Source of the DNA: Ralstonia mannitolilytica
GTDB taxonomy: Bacteria > Pseudomonadota > Gammaproteobacteria > Burkholderiales > Burkholderiaceae
Assembly (NCBI RefSeq): GCF_905397375.1
Contig: NZ_CAJPVG010000006.1
Span: 124,001 to 188,000 of the forward strand
DNA: 64,000 nucleotides
Direction of reading: 5' to 3'
In this document: piece by piece, positions 1-7,912 of the stretch
Numbering within the stretch: the first letter of the stretch is position 1
How the letters are laid out: every line of letters begins with the position of its first letter
The notes under the pieces: generated by a model
Databases searched by the model: none
What the model was told of the DNA's origin: nothing
Seen by the model: the letters and a program-made list of their open reading frames with translations, nothing else
Translations under genes and position numbers: made by a program

Positions 1-416
1 ATGCCCGCCGTCGCGTGCAACGGCTTGCGGCGGAAGCTGCCCCACGCAAACACGGTCGTCGCAAACAGCACCAGGTAGGGCACCAGCTTGGCGAAGAACG
101 ACGGCGGTGTCGCCAGCAGCAACAGCGCGCCGAGCACGCCGCCGATCAGGCTGATGACGATGAGTTGCTTGAGCGAGAGATGATGCGCGCCGGCATCGAC
201 GCCGCCGGCCAGCTTGCGTCCGGCAATCGATGAGGTGATCTGGCTCGGGAACAGCGCAATCGTCGACGTCATGTTGGCCGCCAGCGGGTTGAGCCCCGCC
301 AGCAGCAGCGCGGGAAACGTGATGAACGACCCACCGCCGGCCAGCGCATTCTGCGCGCCGGCATAGACGCCGGCCGCCGCGACGAGCAGGGCGGTGGAAA
401 ACGAAAGCGTGGTCAT
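1..416 (-). CDS. TauE/SafE family sulfite/anion exporter, 3' part cut by the window start
   Basis: The reverse strand reads from an ATG at 416 straight to the window edge without a stop, so only the first 138 or so residues are visible. The N-terminus is a membrane segment followed by the glycine-rich stretch GAQNALAGGGSFITFPALL, which is typical of the first repeat of TauE/SafE (DUF81) permeases. Next come a conserved N(M)TSTIALFP stretch and two further hydrophobic helices. Members sit in the inner membrane and export sulfite, sulfoacetate or related organic anions; the substrate here cannot be read. It lies 65 bp downstream of the betaine-type transporter on the same strand. I am confident of the family but not of the substrate. 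Confidence 0.85.
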   Translation of the reverse strand, partial: MTTLSFSTALLVAAAGVYAGAQNALAGGGSFITFPALLLAGLNPLAANMTSTIALFPSQITSSIAGRKLAGGVDAGAHHLSLKQLIVISLIGGVLGALLLLATPPSFFAKLVPYLVLFATTVFAWGSFRRKPLHATAG

Positions 417-481
417 GGGCGAGAGGTCCGGCGCGGCTGAGGTCAGGCCGCATGGTAATGGAACGCCCGCGCCCGCGCTTG

Positions 482-1981
482 TTACCGGAGTGGGGTGTCG
501 CCGTGCCGCCGCAACCCCCATTCGGCGAGTTCGAACGCGCCTTGCACCGCCAGTGCCAGCACTGCGGCGGGGATGGCGCCTGCCAGCAGCGTTGCGCTGT
601 CGTTCACGGCGAGCCCGGTGGCGATGCGCTCGCCGTAGCCGCCAGCGCCGATGAACGCAGCGATGGTCGCCGTGCCCACGCTGATGACGGCCGCTGTCTT
701 GACGCCCGCCAGGATGACGGGCAGCGCCAGCGGCAGATCGACCACGCGCGTGCGCTGGGATGGCGTGAAGCCCAGCGCCAGGGCGGCATCGCGCAGGCCT
801 GCGGGCACCTGCTCCAGTCCGACGATGGTGTTGCGCACGATCGGCAGCAGCGCGTACACGGCCAACGTAATCAGCGCCGGCACCACGCCGATCGACCCGA
901 CGACCGGGATCAGCATCGCCAGCAGCGCCAGCGACGGAATTGTCTGCAGCACGCCCACCATGGCCAGGATCGGCTGCTTGATCGGCCGCCGCGCCGCCAT
1001 GAGCCCGAGCGGCACGCCAAGCAGGACGGCCACGCCCGTGGAAATGCCCACCAGCGCCAGGTGGCGCTGGGTGAGGCGCCACAGGTCATCGGTCAGCTGC
1101 GTGAAGAACCCTCGTGTGGGTGTGGCCGCAGGTACATCGCCATGGCCGGCCAGAAACTGCCGCGCGACTTGCGAGAACGACTTGCCCTCGAGCTCTACCG
1201 CCGCGTTCATGGCAATCATGTCGTCGCGCTGGATGCGGCGGGCCAGCGCGCCAATCGCCTGCCATTGCGCAGCGTGCCGTCGCGCAACGTCGGCGCGATA
1301 GAGCAGCACGGCGTCGTAGCGCGGGAAAATGTGCGCGGGATCGTCGAGCACGCGCAACTGTTCGCCGCGGATCCTGGCGTCGGTCGAGTAGATGTCGATC
1401 ACGTCGACCTGGCTGGCGCGCAGCGTGTCGTAAGCGACGCCGTGATCGAGGCCAGTCGGACGCTGCGGCAGCTTGTAATGTGCGGCGATCGCCGGCCAGC
1501 CGTCCGCGCGGCCGAGGAATTCATGCGACAAGCCAAGGCGCAGCGCCGGGTGCGTGGCCAGATCGGCCAACGTGCGGATGTGTGCGCGTTCGGCGTCGGC
1601 CTCGCGCATGGCCAGCGCGTAGGTGTCTTCAAAGCCCAGCGGCACGCCGGCGGCGAGCCCCAACGGTGCAAGCGCACGATTGACGTCGGCCAGCAGCGCA
1701 GCCTGATCCGGATTGGCGGCTTGCGCAGCCGGCAGATGCAGGACTTCAGCGGCGATGGTGCCGAGGTAATCGGGGTAGACGTCGATGCTGCCGTTCTTGA
1801 GCGCGGCGAAGACGATGGCGGTGTTGCCGAGGCCCGGCACGTGTTGGGCAGGGCCATGCGGGGCGGCCGTCTGCGAGAGGATTTCCCCCAGCACGTACGA
1901 CTCGGTAAAGCGTTTGGAACCGATGCGCAGCGGCTCCTGCGCCAATGCAGATGTGCTCAGCGCCAGCCACGCCATCCACAT
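482..1981 (-). CDS. Glycine betaine/choline-type ABC transporter, fused substrate-binding protein and permease
   Basis: A 499-residue protein. Residues 1-15 form a signal peptide (LALSTSALAQ). Residues about 17-285 match the OpuAC-type osmoprotectant-binding fold, opening with RIGSKRFTESYVLGEIL and containing PGLGNTAIVFAAL and DVYPDYLGT. Residues about 300-490 are an OpuAB/ProW-type permease with several membrane helices and the EAA-like loop VPAGLRDAALALGFT. Binding protein fused to permease is a known arrangement in this family. An ATPase subunit would be needed, but none is encoded next to it. The ATG at 1981 is chosen because it starts the signal peptide; the frame stays open upstream but overlaps the HD-GYP gene. 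The likely role is uptake of compatible solutes such as glycine betaine, choline or proline betaine. The exact ligand is unknown. Confidence 0.87.
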   Translation of the reverse strand: MWMAWLALSTSALAQEPLRIGSKRFTESYVLGEILSQTAAPHGPAQHVPGLGNTAIVFAALKNGSIDVYPDYLGTIAAEVLHLPAAQAANPDQAALLADVNRALAPLGLAAGVPLGFEDTYALAMREADAERAHIRTLADLATHPALRLGLSHEFLGRADGWPAIAAHYKLPQRPTGLDHGVAYDTLRASQVDVIDIYSTDARIRGEQLRVLDDPAHIFPRYDAVLLYRADVARRHAAQWQAIGALARRIQRDDMIAMNAAVELEGKSFSQVARQFLAGHGDVPAATPTRGFFTQLTDDLWRLTQRHLALVGISTGVAVLLGVPLGLMAARRPIKQPILAMVGVLQTIPSLALLAMLIPVVGSIGVVPALITLAVYALLPIVRNTIVGLEQVPAGLRDAALALGFTPSQRTRVVDLPLALPVILAGVKTAAVISVGTATIAAFIGAGGYGERIATGLAVNDSATLLAGAIPAAVLALAVQGAFELAEWGLRRHGDTPLR

Positions 1982-2010
1982 GAGGCAGCGCCGGAAGCGC
2001 AAACTACGGA

Positions 2011-3219
2011 TCAGTCGCCGTGCATCCAAAGTGCGTCGAGGTCGGTCAGGCCCCAGTCCCGGGGTTCTTCTCTTGAGACAATCTGGTCGCCTGTCTGCGC
2101 CAGGTCGATCACCTCGGGCGCAATCCGCGTACCCGACGATATGGAGAAGAATACCTTGACCGTGGGCGTGAGCAACGCGCCGGGCGCATGCTGCATGACC
2201 ACCGCCAGCCGCCCCGAGCGCAGCCGCACCAGCGAGCCCACCGGGTAGATGCCCACGCTTTTCACGAAGGCGTTGAAGACCACCGGGTCGAAATGGTTGC
2301 CGCGCCATTCGACCATGCGCTGCACCGCGTAGGCGGCCCCCCAGGCTTTCTTGTACGGGCGGTCCGACGTGATCGCGTCATACACATCGCAGATCGCTCC
2401 CATGCGCGCGAACAGCGAGATGCCGTCCCCGGCCAGCTTGTGCGGGTAGCCCGTCCCGTCCATGCGTTCGTGATGGTGCAGGCAGACGTCGAGGGCAACC
2501 TCGCACATGTTGCTGTCGCCGACGAGGATGTCGTAGCCGGCTTGCGGGTGCGTGGTCACGCTGCGGAATTCTTCTGCCGTGAGCGCCCCCGGCTTGTTCA
2601 GCACCTCGGGCGGAATGGCAATCTTGCCGATGTCATGCAGCAAGCCCGCCAGCCCCGCGTCGCGTACCTCGTCATCGGACAGCCCGAGCTGCCGGCCGAG
2701 CGCCACCATGAGCGCGCAAACCGCCACGGAGTGCAAGAAGGTATAGCGGTCCTTGGTCTTCAGGCGCACCAGGCTCGTGAGGGCGCCGGGGTGGCGGTCG
2801 ACCGAGCTTGAAATCGCTTCCACCAGCGGCAATGCGTCGCGCGCTTCGACTGTGCGGCCCATGCGCGCGTCGGCAAACATCGCCTGCACGGCCGCTTCAG
2901 CCTTGCTGATGAGGCGGGCCGCGTGGCGCATTTCCTCTGCGCGCGTGATCGCGCGGGGTGCGATGGTGGCGCCTGCCAGTGTTGCCGGCGGGGTGGGCGG
3001 CGCCATTGCCGTGGGCACGGCACGTGCGGCTGCCACATCGGTGCCGCGGGCGGTGTCGATCCAGACCTCCCGCACGCCGCTGGTGCGCAGGCGTTGCAGC
3101 TGGGCGGCGTCTTCCACGCGAAAGCGCGCTCGCCAGAACGGGTGGTCGAGCCACGAGCCGACGAATTCGTCGAGGTACATGCCAACCCGCAGGTCTTCGA
3201 TGGCAATGCGCTTGCGCAT
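2011..3219 (-). CDS. HD-GYP domain c-di-GMP phosphodiesterase with N-terminal DUF3391
   Basis: A 402-residue cytoplasmic protein. Residues 1-130 match the DUF3391 region that often precedes HD-GYP domains (IAIEDLRVGMYLDEFVGSW). The HD-GYP domain follows, with the metal-binding HD pair in LLHDIGK (195-196) and the signature HHHERMDGTGYP (248-259). A further DVYDAITSDRPYK motif is at 278-290. Proteins of this class hydrolyse cyclic di-GMP to GMP and so promote motility over biofilm growth. Start ATG 3219 matches the usual MRKRIAIEDL opening; the longer open frame adds 19 unlikely residues. The betaine-type transporter follows after 29 bp on the same strand, so the two may be co-transcribed, although no functional link is obvious. 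Confidence 0.93.
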   Translation of the reverse strand: MRKRIAIEDLRVGMYLDEFVGSWLDHPFWRARFRVEDAAQLQRLRTSGVREVWIDTARGTDVAAARAVPTAMAPPTPPATLAGATIAPRAITRAEEMRHAARLISKAEAAVQAMFADARMGRTVEARDALPLVEAISSSVDRHPGALTSLVRLKTKDRYTFLHSVAVCALMVALGRQLGLSDDEVRDAGLAGLLHDIGKIAIPPEVLNKPGALTAEEFRSVTTHPQAGYDILVGDSNMCEVALDVCLHHHERMDGTGYPHKLAGDGISLFARMGAICDVYDAITSDRPYKKAWGAAYAVQRMVEWRGNHFDPVVFNAFVKSVGIYPVGSLVRLRSGRLAVVMQHAPGALLTPTVKVFFSISSGTRIAPEVIDLAQTGDQIVSREEPRDWGLTDLDALWMHGD

Positions 3220-3368
3220 AGAGTGGTGTCGAGCGTCGAGACAGGGCGGTTCGCGCAAAGGAACGCCGCCTGCCAATGGAATACACCACTGTTATCGGAC
3301 GTGCGTCACCGGGCTTGGGAGGGGGGAAATCCGGACTTGCCATATAGAAGCCCGCGGGCGGAGGCCTC

Positions 3369-3395
3369 AAAAAAAAAGCGGCCAGAAGGCCGCTT
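3369..3395 (-). terminator. Rho-independent terminator of the DPYTDG-repeat gene
   Basis: Read on the minus strand, the sequence is a GC-rich hairpin AAGCGGCC-TTCT-GGCCGCTT followed directly by a run of T. It lies 70 bp past the stop codon of the small repeat protein gene and before the HD-GYP start. Confidence 0.88.
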
Positions 3396-3464
3396 CGGTA
3401 AGCCGGTACCGGCGCCCACTCGGGCGCGCGGCATCGGGGAGGGAGAGACGTCAGGACGAACCGC

Positions 3465-3743
3465 TTATTGGCCGTCGGTGAACGGGTCAGCCTTGCCGAC
3501 CAGGGCGCCATCGGTGTACGGATCGGCCTTGCGCAGTTGGCCGTCGGTGTAGGGGTCGGCCTTGCGCAGAGCACCGTCCGTGTACGGATCAGCCTTGCTC
3601 ACGCGGGCGCCGTCGGTGTACGGGTCGGCCTTGGTGACGGCCTGGCCGTTGGTGTACGGGTCTTGGCTTTGCACGCCGGCAGCAAAGGCGGGAACGGCGG
3701 CAACAGCGATCAGCGAGGCGAGGATCAGGTTCTTGGTCTTCAT
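3465..3743 (-). CDS. Small secreted protein with tandem DPYTDG repeats
   Basis: A 92-residue protein with an N-terminal signal peptide (MKTKNLILASLIAVAAVPAFA, cleavage after AFA). The mature part consists almost entirely of six units of 11-12 residues, each with the core DP[YF]T[DN]G, linked by short Lys-containing spacers such as ALRKA and QLRKA. A ribosome-binding site GGAG lies about 8 bases before ATG 3743, and a strong terminator follows. The gene stands alone. I do not know a function for this repeat. The regular Asp/Thr/Gly turns could bind metal or a surface partner, but nothing in the sequence proves it. The longer open frame upstream of ATG 3743 is not needed and lacks a signal peptide start. 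Confidence 0.85.
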   Translation of the reverse strand: MKTKNLILASLIAVAAVPAFAAGVQSQDPYTNGQAVTKADPYTDGARVSKADPYTDGALRKADPYTDGQLRKADPYTDGALVGKADPFTDGQ

Positions 3744-4151
3744 GATGAGCTCCACAGTCTGGGGGGAAGCGCTTGCGCACGAGCAGGTTTGCTGCAGTGC
3801 GGTAACGCGATGGCATAAGCTTAGTCGTTGCTCGAACAGGAAAAAAGCAGTTCTCTTAAACTCTTTGTTCAAAAAACAAGAACAATTGTGCTGCTCCAGG
3901 CACCTGCATCTGCGTCTAAGTCATTGATTTGACACACAAATATGCGATGCGGGATAACCCTTAATGCGGAAGTCTGACTACGCGGCAGTACGAAAATTCC
4001 CGGCGCACACGCCCCGCTTTGTTGCATTGCATTTCACACATGGGGATTCCCCTCCCCACGGTGGGGCGGTTTGCCGCTAAACCTTCCGGGCGGATGGTCG
4101 TTGATGCAGGTACGGGCGACGTTTCGCGCCCACTGCAGTCAGGAAGGTCCC
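3744..4151. other. Divergent intergenic region, AT-richer, promoters only
   Basis: About 400 bp between the repeat-protein gene and the divergent hypothetical gene. The part at 3830-3970 is clearly richer in A and T than the surroundings (for example runs near 3840 and 3870), as expected of promoter DNA. I see no convincing coding frame or RNA. Confidence 0.5.
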
Positions 4152-4958
4152 ATGTCCATTACCTCCGGTTCCATTGCCCGTTTCGAAATCGACGGCGTCG
4201 CCTACCAGGCGAGACTGTTTGCGCTGCCGTTTCACGTGCCGGAAAACGGCCGCGTGCGCGCGCACGCGATCGGGCGCCCGGACATGCCGTTCAGCGGTGT
4301 GCATGTGCTGGGCAAGTGGCTGGAAGCGCGCGCGTTGCCGCAGGGCGTGGGCCTCGTCATGGCGGACCGCCTGTTCTCGCACGGCGCGGTGGAGCAGTGG
4401 TCCGGCGCGGACGGCGCACGCGCGGCCAAGGTGCTGTCGCAGGTGGCGCTGGGCGCCAGGTCCAGTCATCGCCTGTGGCGCAACACCGTGGCAGGCGGCT
4501 TTCGCGATGAAACCGCGTTCTTCCTCGGCGCAGCGTTTGTACAGAGCGATGCCGCCGTGGACGATGTCCGCCTGCTGGGCGATCTGATTCCGGCAGCCGA
4601 GTGGGCGAATGTGGCCGGCGCCGCTTCGACCATGATGGGGCTGCACCTGTATCGGCCGGACGAACCGGAAGCGCTGGTCAACTGTGCGCTACTGGCGCCG
4701 GCGTGGACGGAAGCCGCCGTGGAACGCGCTGACGGCTATCGTGCGCTCACGCTGCTGCATTCCTTTACCGAAGGCGACGAGGATATCCACGTCGACATCG
4801 AACTGCTGCCGCCCGGCCAGGTGGTGCTGCAGGTGGAATCGTGCTCCACGCGGTTCTCGGCGCGCTTCGACCCGGCGCTGCTGGGCCGCGACATGACCGA
4901 TGCGCTGCTGCGCGACGCGCTCGCGTTGCAGCACGGCGATCGGACGCGCCTGCACTGA
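4152..4958 (+). CDS. Hypothetical protein, 268 residues
   Basis: I do not recognise a family. The start ATG 4152 is supported by AGGAAGG about 5 bases upstream; the frame is open further upstream but codes for an unlikely peptide. The protein has no signal peptide and no membrane helix, and it is mixed alpha/beta in character with many Ala and Leu residues. Codon use matches the genome, so it is probably a native soluble cytoplasmic protein. It is a single gene between two divergent or convergent neighbours, so context gives no functional hint. Confidence 0.75.
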   Translation: MSITSGSIARFEIDGVAYQARLFALPFHVPENGRVRAHAIGRPDMPFSGVHVLGKWLEARALPQGVGLVMADRLFSHGAVEQWSGADGARAAKVLSQVALGARSSHRLWRNTVAGGFRDETAFFLGAAFVQSDAAVDDVRLLGDLIPAAEWANVAGAASTMMGLHLYRPDEPEALVNCALLAPAWTEAAVERADGYRALTLLHSFTEGDEDIHVDIELLPPGQVVLQVESCSTRFSARFDPALLGRDMTDALLRDALALQHGDRTRLH

Positions 4959-5130
4959 CAGCGTGGACGCGTGGCGAGCCCGTGCTGCGTGCCACGCCGC
5001 GTGCGGATGCGCACATCCTCGCGATTTTTCGCTCTCGTGGCCCGGTTGCCGGCCAGGGCCGCGGTGCTTTTGCATGCGGGCCCTTGCCGCGAAGGCGCGG
5101 CTGCCGCGCACCGCCCTGTCTTAGCCGCGC

Positions 5131-5937
5131 TTACCTGGCGGCCGCGGTCCACGGATACGCGAGCCACGCATCGAAGCGCTTGGCAAATTCGCCGCTCTCG
5201 ATCGTCTGGCGTAGCCACTGGTCGACGAAGTTCTTGAACACGACGTCGCGCGGCAGCAGGTAGGCCTTCTCCGAGAAATCGAACGGCGCCTCCGGGTGCA
5301 CCGCGCACAGTTCCGGATGCAGCTTCTGCTGCAGCTTGGTTTCGACCGCGTCGGTCATCATCAGGTCGGCGCGGCCTGCCACGATCTCGTTGAAGATCGT
5401 CACGTTGTCCGGATACACCCGGATCTGCGCCTGCTTCAGGTTCGCGCGTGCAAACTTCTCGTTGGTGCCGCCCGGGTTGACGATGGCGCGCACGTTCGGC
5501 TGGTCGATCTGCGCCAGCGTCTGGAACTTCGCCTGGTTCTCGCAGCGGGTGATCGGCGTCTTGCCATCGCGCTGATACGGAATCGAATAGAACGCCTTCT
5601 TCTGCCGATCGAGCGTGACAGACACCCCGCTCATGGCGATGTCATAACGGTCCGCCGCAAAGTCCTGCATCAGCGTGGACCACGTGGTCGGCACGACTTC
5701 CAGCTTCACGCCCAGCGCCTTGGCCAGGCTTTCGCCCATCTCCACGTCCAGGCCGATGAAGCGGCCGTCTGCCGGGTTCTTGTAGCTGAAGGGCTTGTAG
5801 TCGCCAGTGGTGCCGACGCGCAGTGTGCCGCGCGCGATGATCTCGTCGAGGCGATTGGTCTGGGTGTGGGCCACGGCAGGTGCGGCCAGGGCGGCGCAGA
5901 ACAGCAGGGCGCCCGTGCGGATGAAGCGGTTCAACAT
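5131..5937 (-). CDS. pheC: Cyclohexadienyl dehydratase (periplasmic prephenate/arogenate dehydratase)
   Basis: A 268-residue secreted protein of the periplasmic binding protein fold (SBP type 3). It has a signal peptide (residues about 1-23). The body contains LRVGTTGDYKPFSY, VPTTWSTLMQDFAADRYDIA, RDGKTPITRCE, NPGGTNEKFARANLK and LHPELCAVHPEAPFDF. I recall these blocks as nearly identical to the Pseudomonas PheC enzyme and distinct from ordinary amino-acid binding proteins. PheC converts prephenate to phenylpyruvate and arogenate to phenylalanine outside the cytoplasm. Start ATG 5937 has a strong AGGAGGAG ribosome site. No transporter genes are adjacent, which fits an enzyme rather than a transport receptor. 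Confidence 0.88.
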   Translation of the reverse strand: MLNRFIRTGALLFCAALAAPAVAHTQTNRLDEIIARGTLRVGTTGDYKPFSYKNPADGRFIGLDVEMGESLAKALGVKLEVVPTTWSTLMQDFAADRYDIAMSGVSVTLDRQKKAFYSIPYQRDGKTPITRCENQAKFQTLAQIDQPNVRAIVNPGGTNEKFARANLKQAQIRVYPDNVTIFNEIVAGRADLMMTDAVETKLQQKLHPELCAVHPEAPFDFSEKAYLLPRDVVFKNFVDQWLRQTIESGEFAKRFDAWLAYPWTAAAR

Positions 5938-5999
5938 GAGACTCCTCCTGTGCAACAAAAAAGCGCGACGCCGCGGCGCCGCGCCCCCTCAATGCCGGC

Positions 6000-7379
6000 T
6001 TACTGGCCGGACGTCTTGTTCCACTGCAGCGCGTTGAGCACGGCCAGCGACATCGCCGTCACGCCCGTCTTGATGGACGGCTCGGGCACCGGCGCGAACA
6101 GTGGCGAATGATTGGTCGGCAGCGGCTTGGCGCCCGGTTTGAGCGACGCAAGGAACGTCTGCGGATCATTTACGCCGATGAAGAAGAACATCGACGGGAT
6201 GCCCGCGTCAACAAACGCCGAGAAATCTTCGCTGGCCGTGATGGGCGGCACGCGCAGCACGCGGTCGTTGCCGAAGGCGGTCTTGAACATCGCCTCGGTG
6301 CGCGCGACCACGGCCGGGTCGTTGTTGACGGCCTTGCCGCCCTCAGTGATCTTGATGTCGGCTTCGGGCGCGCCGGACATCTCCGTGACGGCCTTGGCGG
6401 TGCGGCGGATGCCGTCGAGCATCTTCTGACGCACGGCCGGCTTGTACGAACGGATCGTGCCACGCAGCAGCACGCTGTCGGGGATGATGTTCTCGGCGCT
6501 GCCGCCCTGGATGGCGCCGATGCTGACCACACCGAATTCCTGCGGATCCTTCTCGCGGCTGATCACGCTTTGCAGGTCGACCACGAAGCGCGCGGCCATC
6601 ATCACCGGGTCGATCGTCTTGTCGGGCGCGGAGCCGTGGCCGCCGCGGCCCTTGAAGGTGATCTCCAGCCCGTCGGAGTTGGACGTGACGGGGCCGCTGT
6701 TGAACACGATCGAACCATACGGCCCCGGGCCCGTATGCAGCGCAAACGCATAGTCAGGTTTCGGGAAGCGCTTGAAGAAGCCGTCGTCGATCATGCTCTG
6801 CGCGCCCGATACGGTTTCTTCCGCCGGCTGGGCCACGAACACCAGCGTGCCGTGCCAGCGGTCCTTCAGCGACACCAGCGTCTTGGCCGTACCGACCCAC
6901 GATGCCATGTGCAGATCGTGCCCGCAGCTATGTGCGACGCCCACGTCCTCCCCCTTCCATTTCGTCCGCACGTGGCTGGCATAGGGCAGGCCGGTCTTCT
7001 CTTCCATCGGCAGCGCGTCGAGTTCGGTACGCACCAGGATCGTCGGGCCGGTCCCGTTGCGGTACACCGCCACCACGCCCGTCCTGCCGACGTGCTCCGT
7101 CACGTCAAAGCCGATCTTGCGCATCTGCTCGGCCAGCTTGGCGGCGGTGCGCGTTTCCTGGAAGGCCAGTTCCGGATGCGCGTGGATGTCCTTGTAGAGC
7201 GCATCGAGCTGGCCGTATTCGGCATTGACCGCTGCGTCGACGGCCGGCTTGATCTGCGCGACGTCGATGCCGCCCGCGGCTGGCGCGGCGGACGGGGTTT
7301 GAGCGAAGGCGGGAAGCGCAACCCCGGCAATCAGCCAGGCGAGCGCGGTGCGCTTGAAGCGGGTCGAGCGAAGGGTCAT
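6000..7379 (-). CDS. Secreted M20-family metallopeptidase/amidohydrolase
   Basis: A 459-residue protein with a signal peptide ending near ALPAFAQ. The M20D (hippurate hydrolase/aminoacylase-like) fold is shown by HAHPELAFQE, by the metal ligands in SCGHDLHMA and QPAEETVSGA, by the dimerisation-domain motif GRGGHGSAPDKTIDP, and by the late SEDFSAF with a final NHSP histidine. Such enzymes cleave N-acyl amino acids or small peptides using two zinc or manganese ions, here in the periplasm. ATG 7379 has AAGGAG upstream. The gene precedes pheC on the same strand with 62 bp between them, so they may be transcribed together. The exact substrate is not readable. Confidence 0.9.
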   Translation of the reverse strand: MTLRSTRFKRTALAWLIAGVALPAFAQTPSAAPAAGGIDVAQIKPAVDAAVNAEYGQLDALYKDIHAHPELAFQETRTAAKLAEQMRKIGFDVTEHVGRTGVVAVYRNGTGPTILVRTELDALPMEEKTGLPYASHVRTKWKGEDVGVAHSCGHDLHMASWVGTAKTLVSLKDRWHGTLVFVAQPAEETVSGAQSMIDDGFFKRFPKPDYAFALHTGPGPYGSIVFNSGPVTSNSDGLEITFKGRGGHGSAPDKTIDPVMMAARFVVDLQSVISREKDPQEFGVVSIGAIQGGSAENIIPDSVLLRGTIRSYKPAVRQKMLDGIRRTAKAVTEMSGAPEADIKITEGGKAVNNDPAVVARTEAMFKTAFGNDRVLRVPPITASEDFSAFVDAGIPSMFFFIGVNDPQTFLASLKPGAKPLPTNHSPLFAPVPEPSIKTGVTAMSLAVLNALQWNKTSGQ

Positions 7380-7632
7380 GGGGTCTCCTTGCGTGGCACG
7401 GGTTTGATGCAATATCGTTGCTTCGTCAAACGTCCTGATTATGCAATTGCGTGCAGCCGTGCGCACCCCGGGGCAGCCCGGATAGACCAGGGCGTTTGTC
7501 GCCCAACACGGACGTCAATCGGATTCAGCTCCGCCGTCATCGATGCGGATTCTGAAGCGGCGCAGGTTGGCACCGGCCGCGGGCTTGCCTAGACTGGCTC
7601 GGGTGTGCGGTCTACTGGAAATCGCAAACGGA

Positions 7633-7902
7633 ATGACGCCGATGTGCCTGCAGCTCTCGTTTAGCGATGCCCCGCCAGCCGATTCAGCGATTGGCGCGGC
7701 GCTGGAGGCCGCCCAGCGCGTGCTGCAGCACACCGGTGTGTCGCCGCGCGAGGCATTCGCGGCGTATCAGGCGTTTGCCAGCGGCAGCCGCGGGCCGGAT
7801 GCCCTGGCCCTGGCCTTTGCACGGGCCGAAGCCGAGGCCATGGATACCCTGGCCGCGCACGGGTATCCGCACTATGGCTCGGTGAGTCTCGCGGCGCTCT
7901 AG
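7633..7902 (+). CDS. Small hypothetical protein
   Basis: An 89-residue protein, Ala-rich and probably helical, with no signal peptide and no membrane segment. The frame is open from 7543 but the upstream part is Arg-rich and looks non-coding, so I place the start at ATG 7633 (7642 is also possible). There is no good ribosome site at either. The gene is convergent with the HipA-like gene, with only 10 bp between the stops. Coding status is probable from composition but not certain, and no function can be suggested. Confidence 0.5.
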   Translation: MTPMCLQLSFSDAPPADSAIGAALEAAQRVLQHTGVSPREAFAAYQAFASGSRGPDALALAFARAEAEAMDTLAAHGYPHYGSVSLAAL

Positions 7903-7912
7903 CGTGGGCGCT

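Noticed and set aside
452..2248. A 598-residue plus-strand open frame
   Set aside because: It is antisense to the betaine-type transporter and consists mainly of Arg, Gln, His and Ala.
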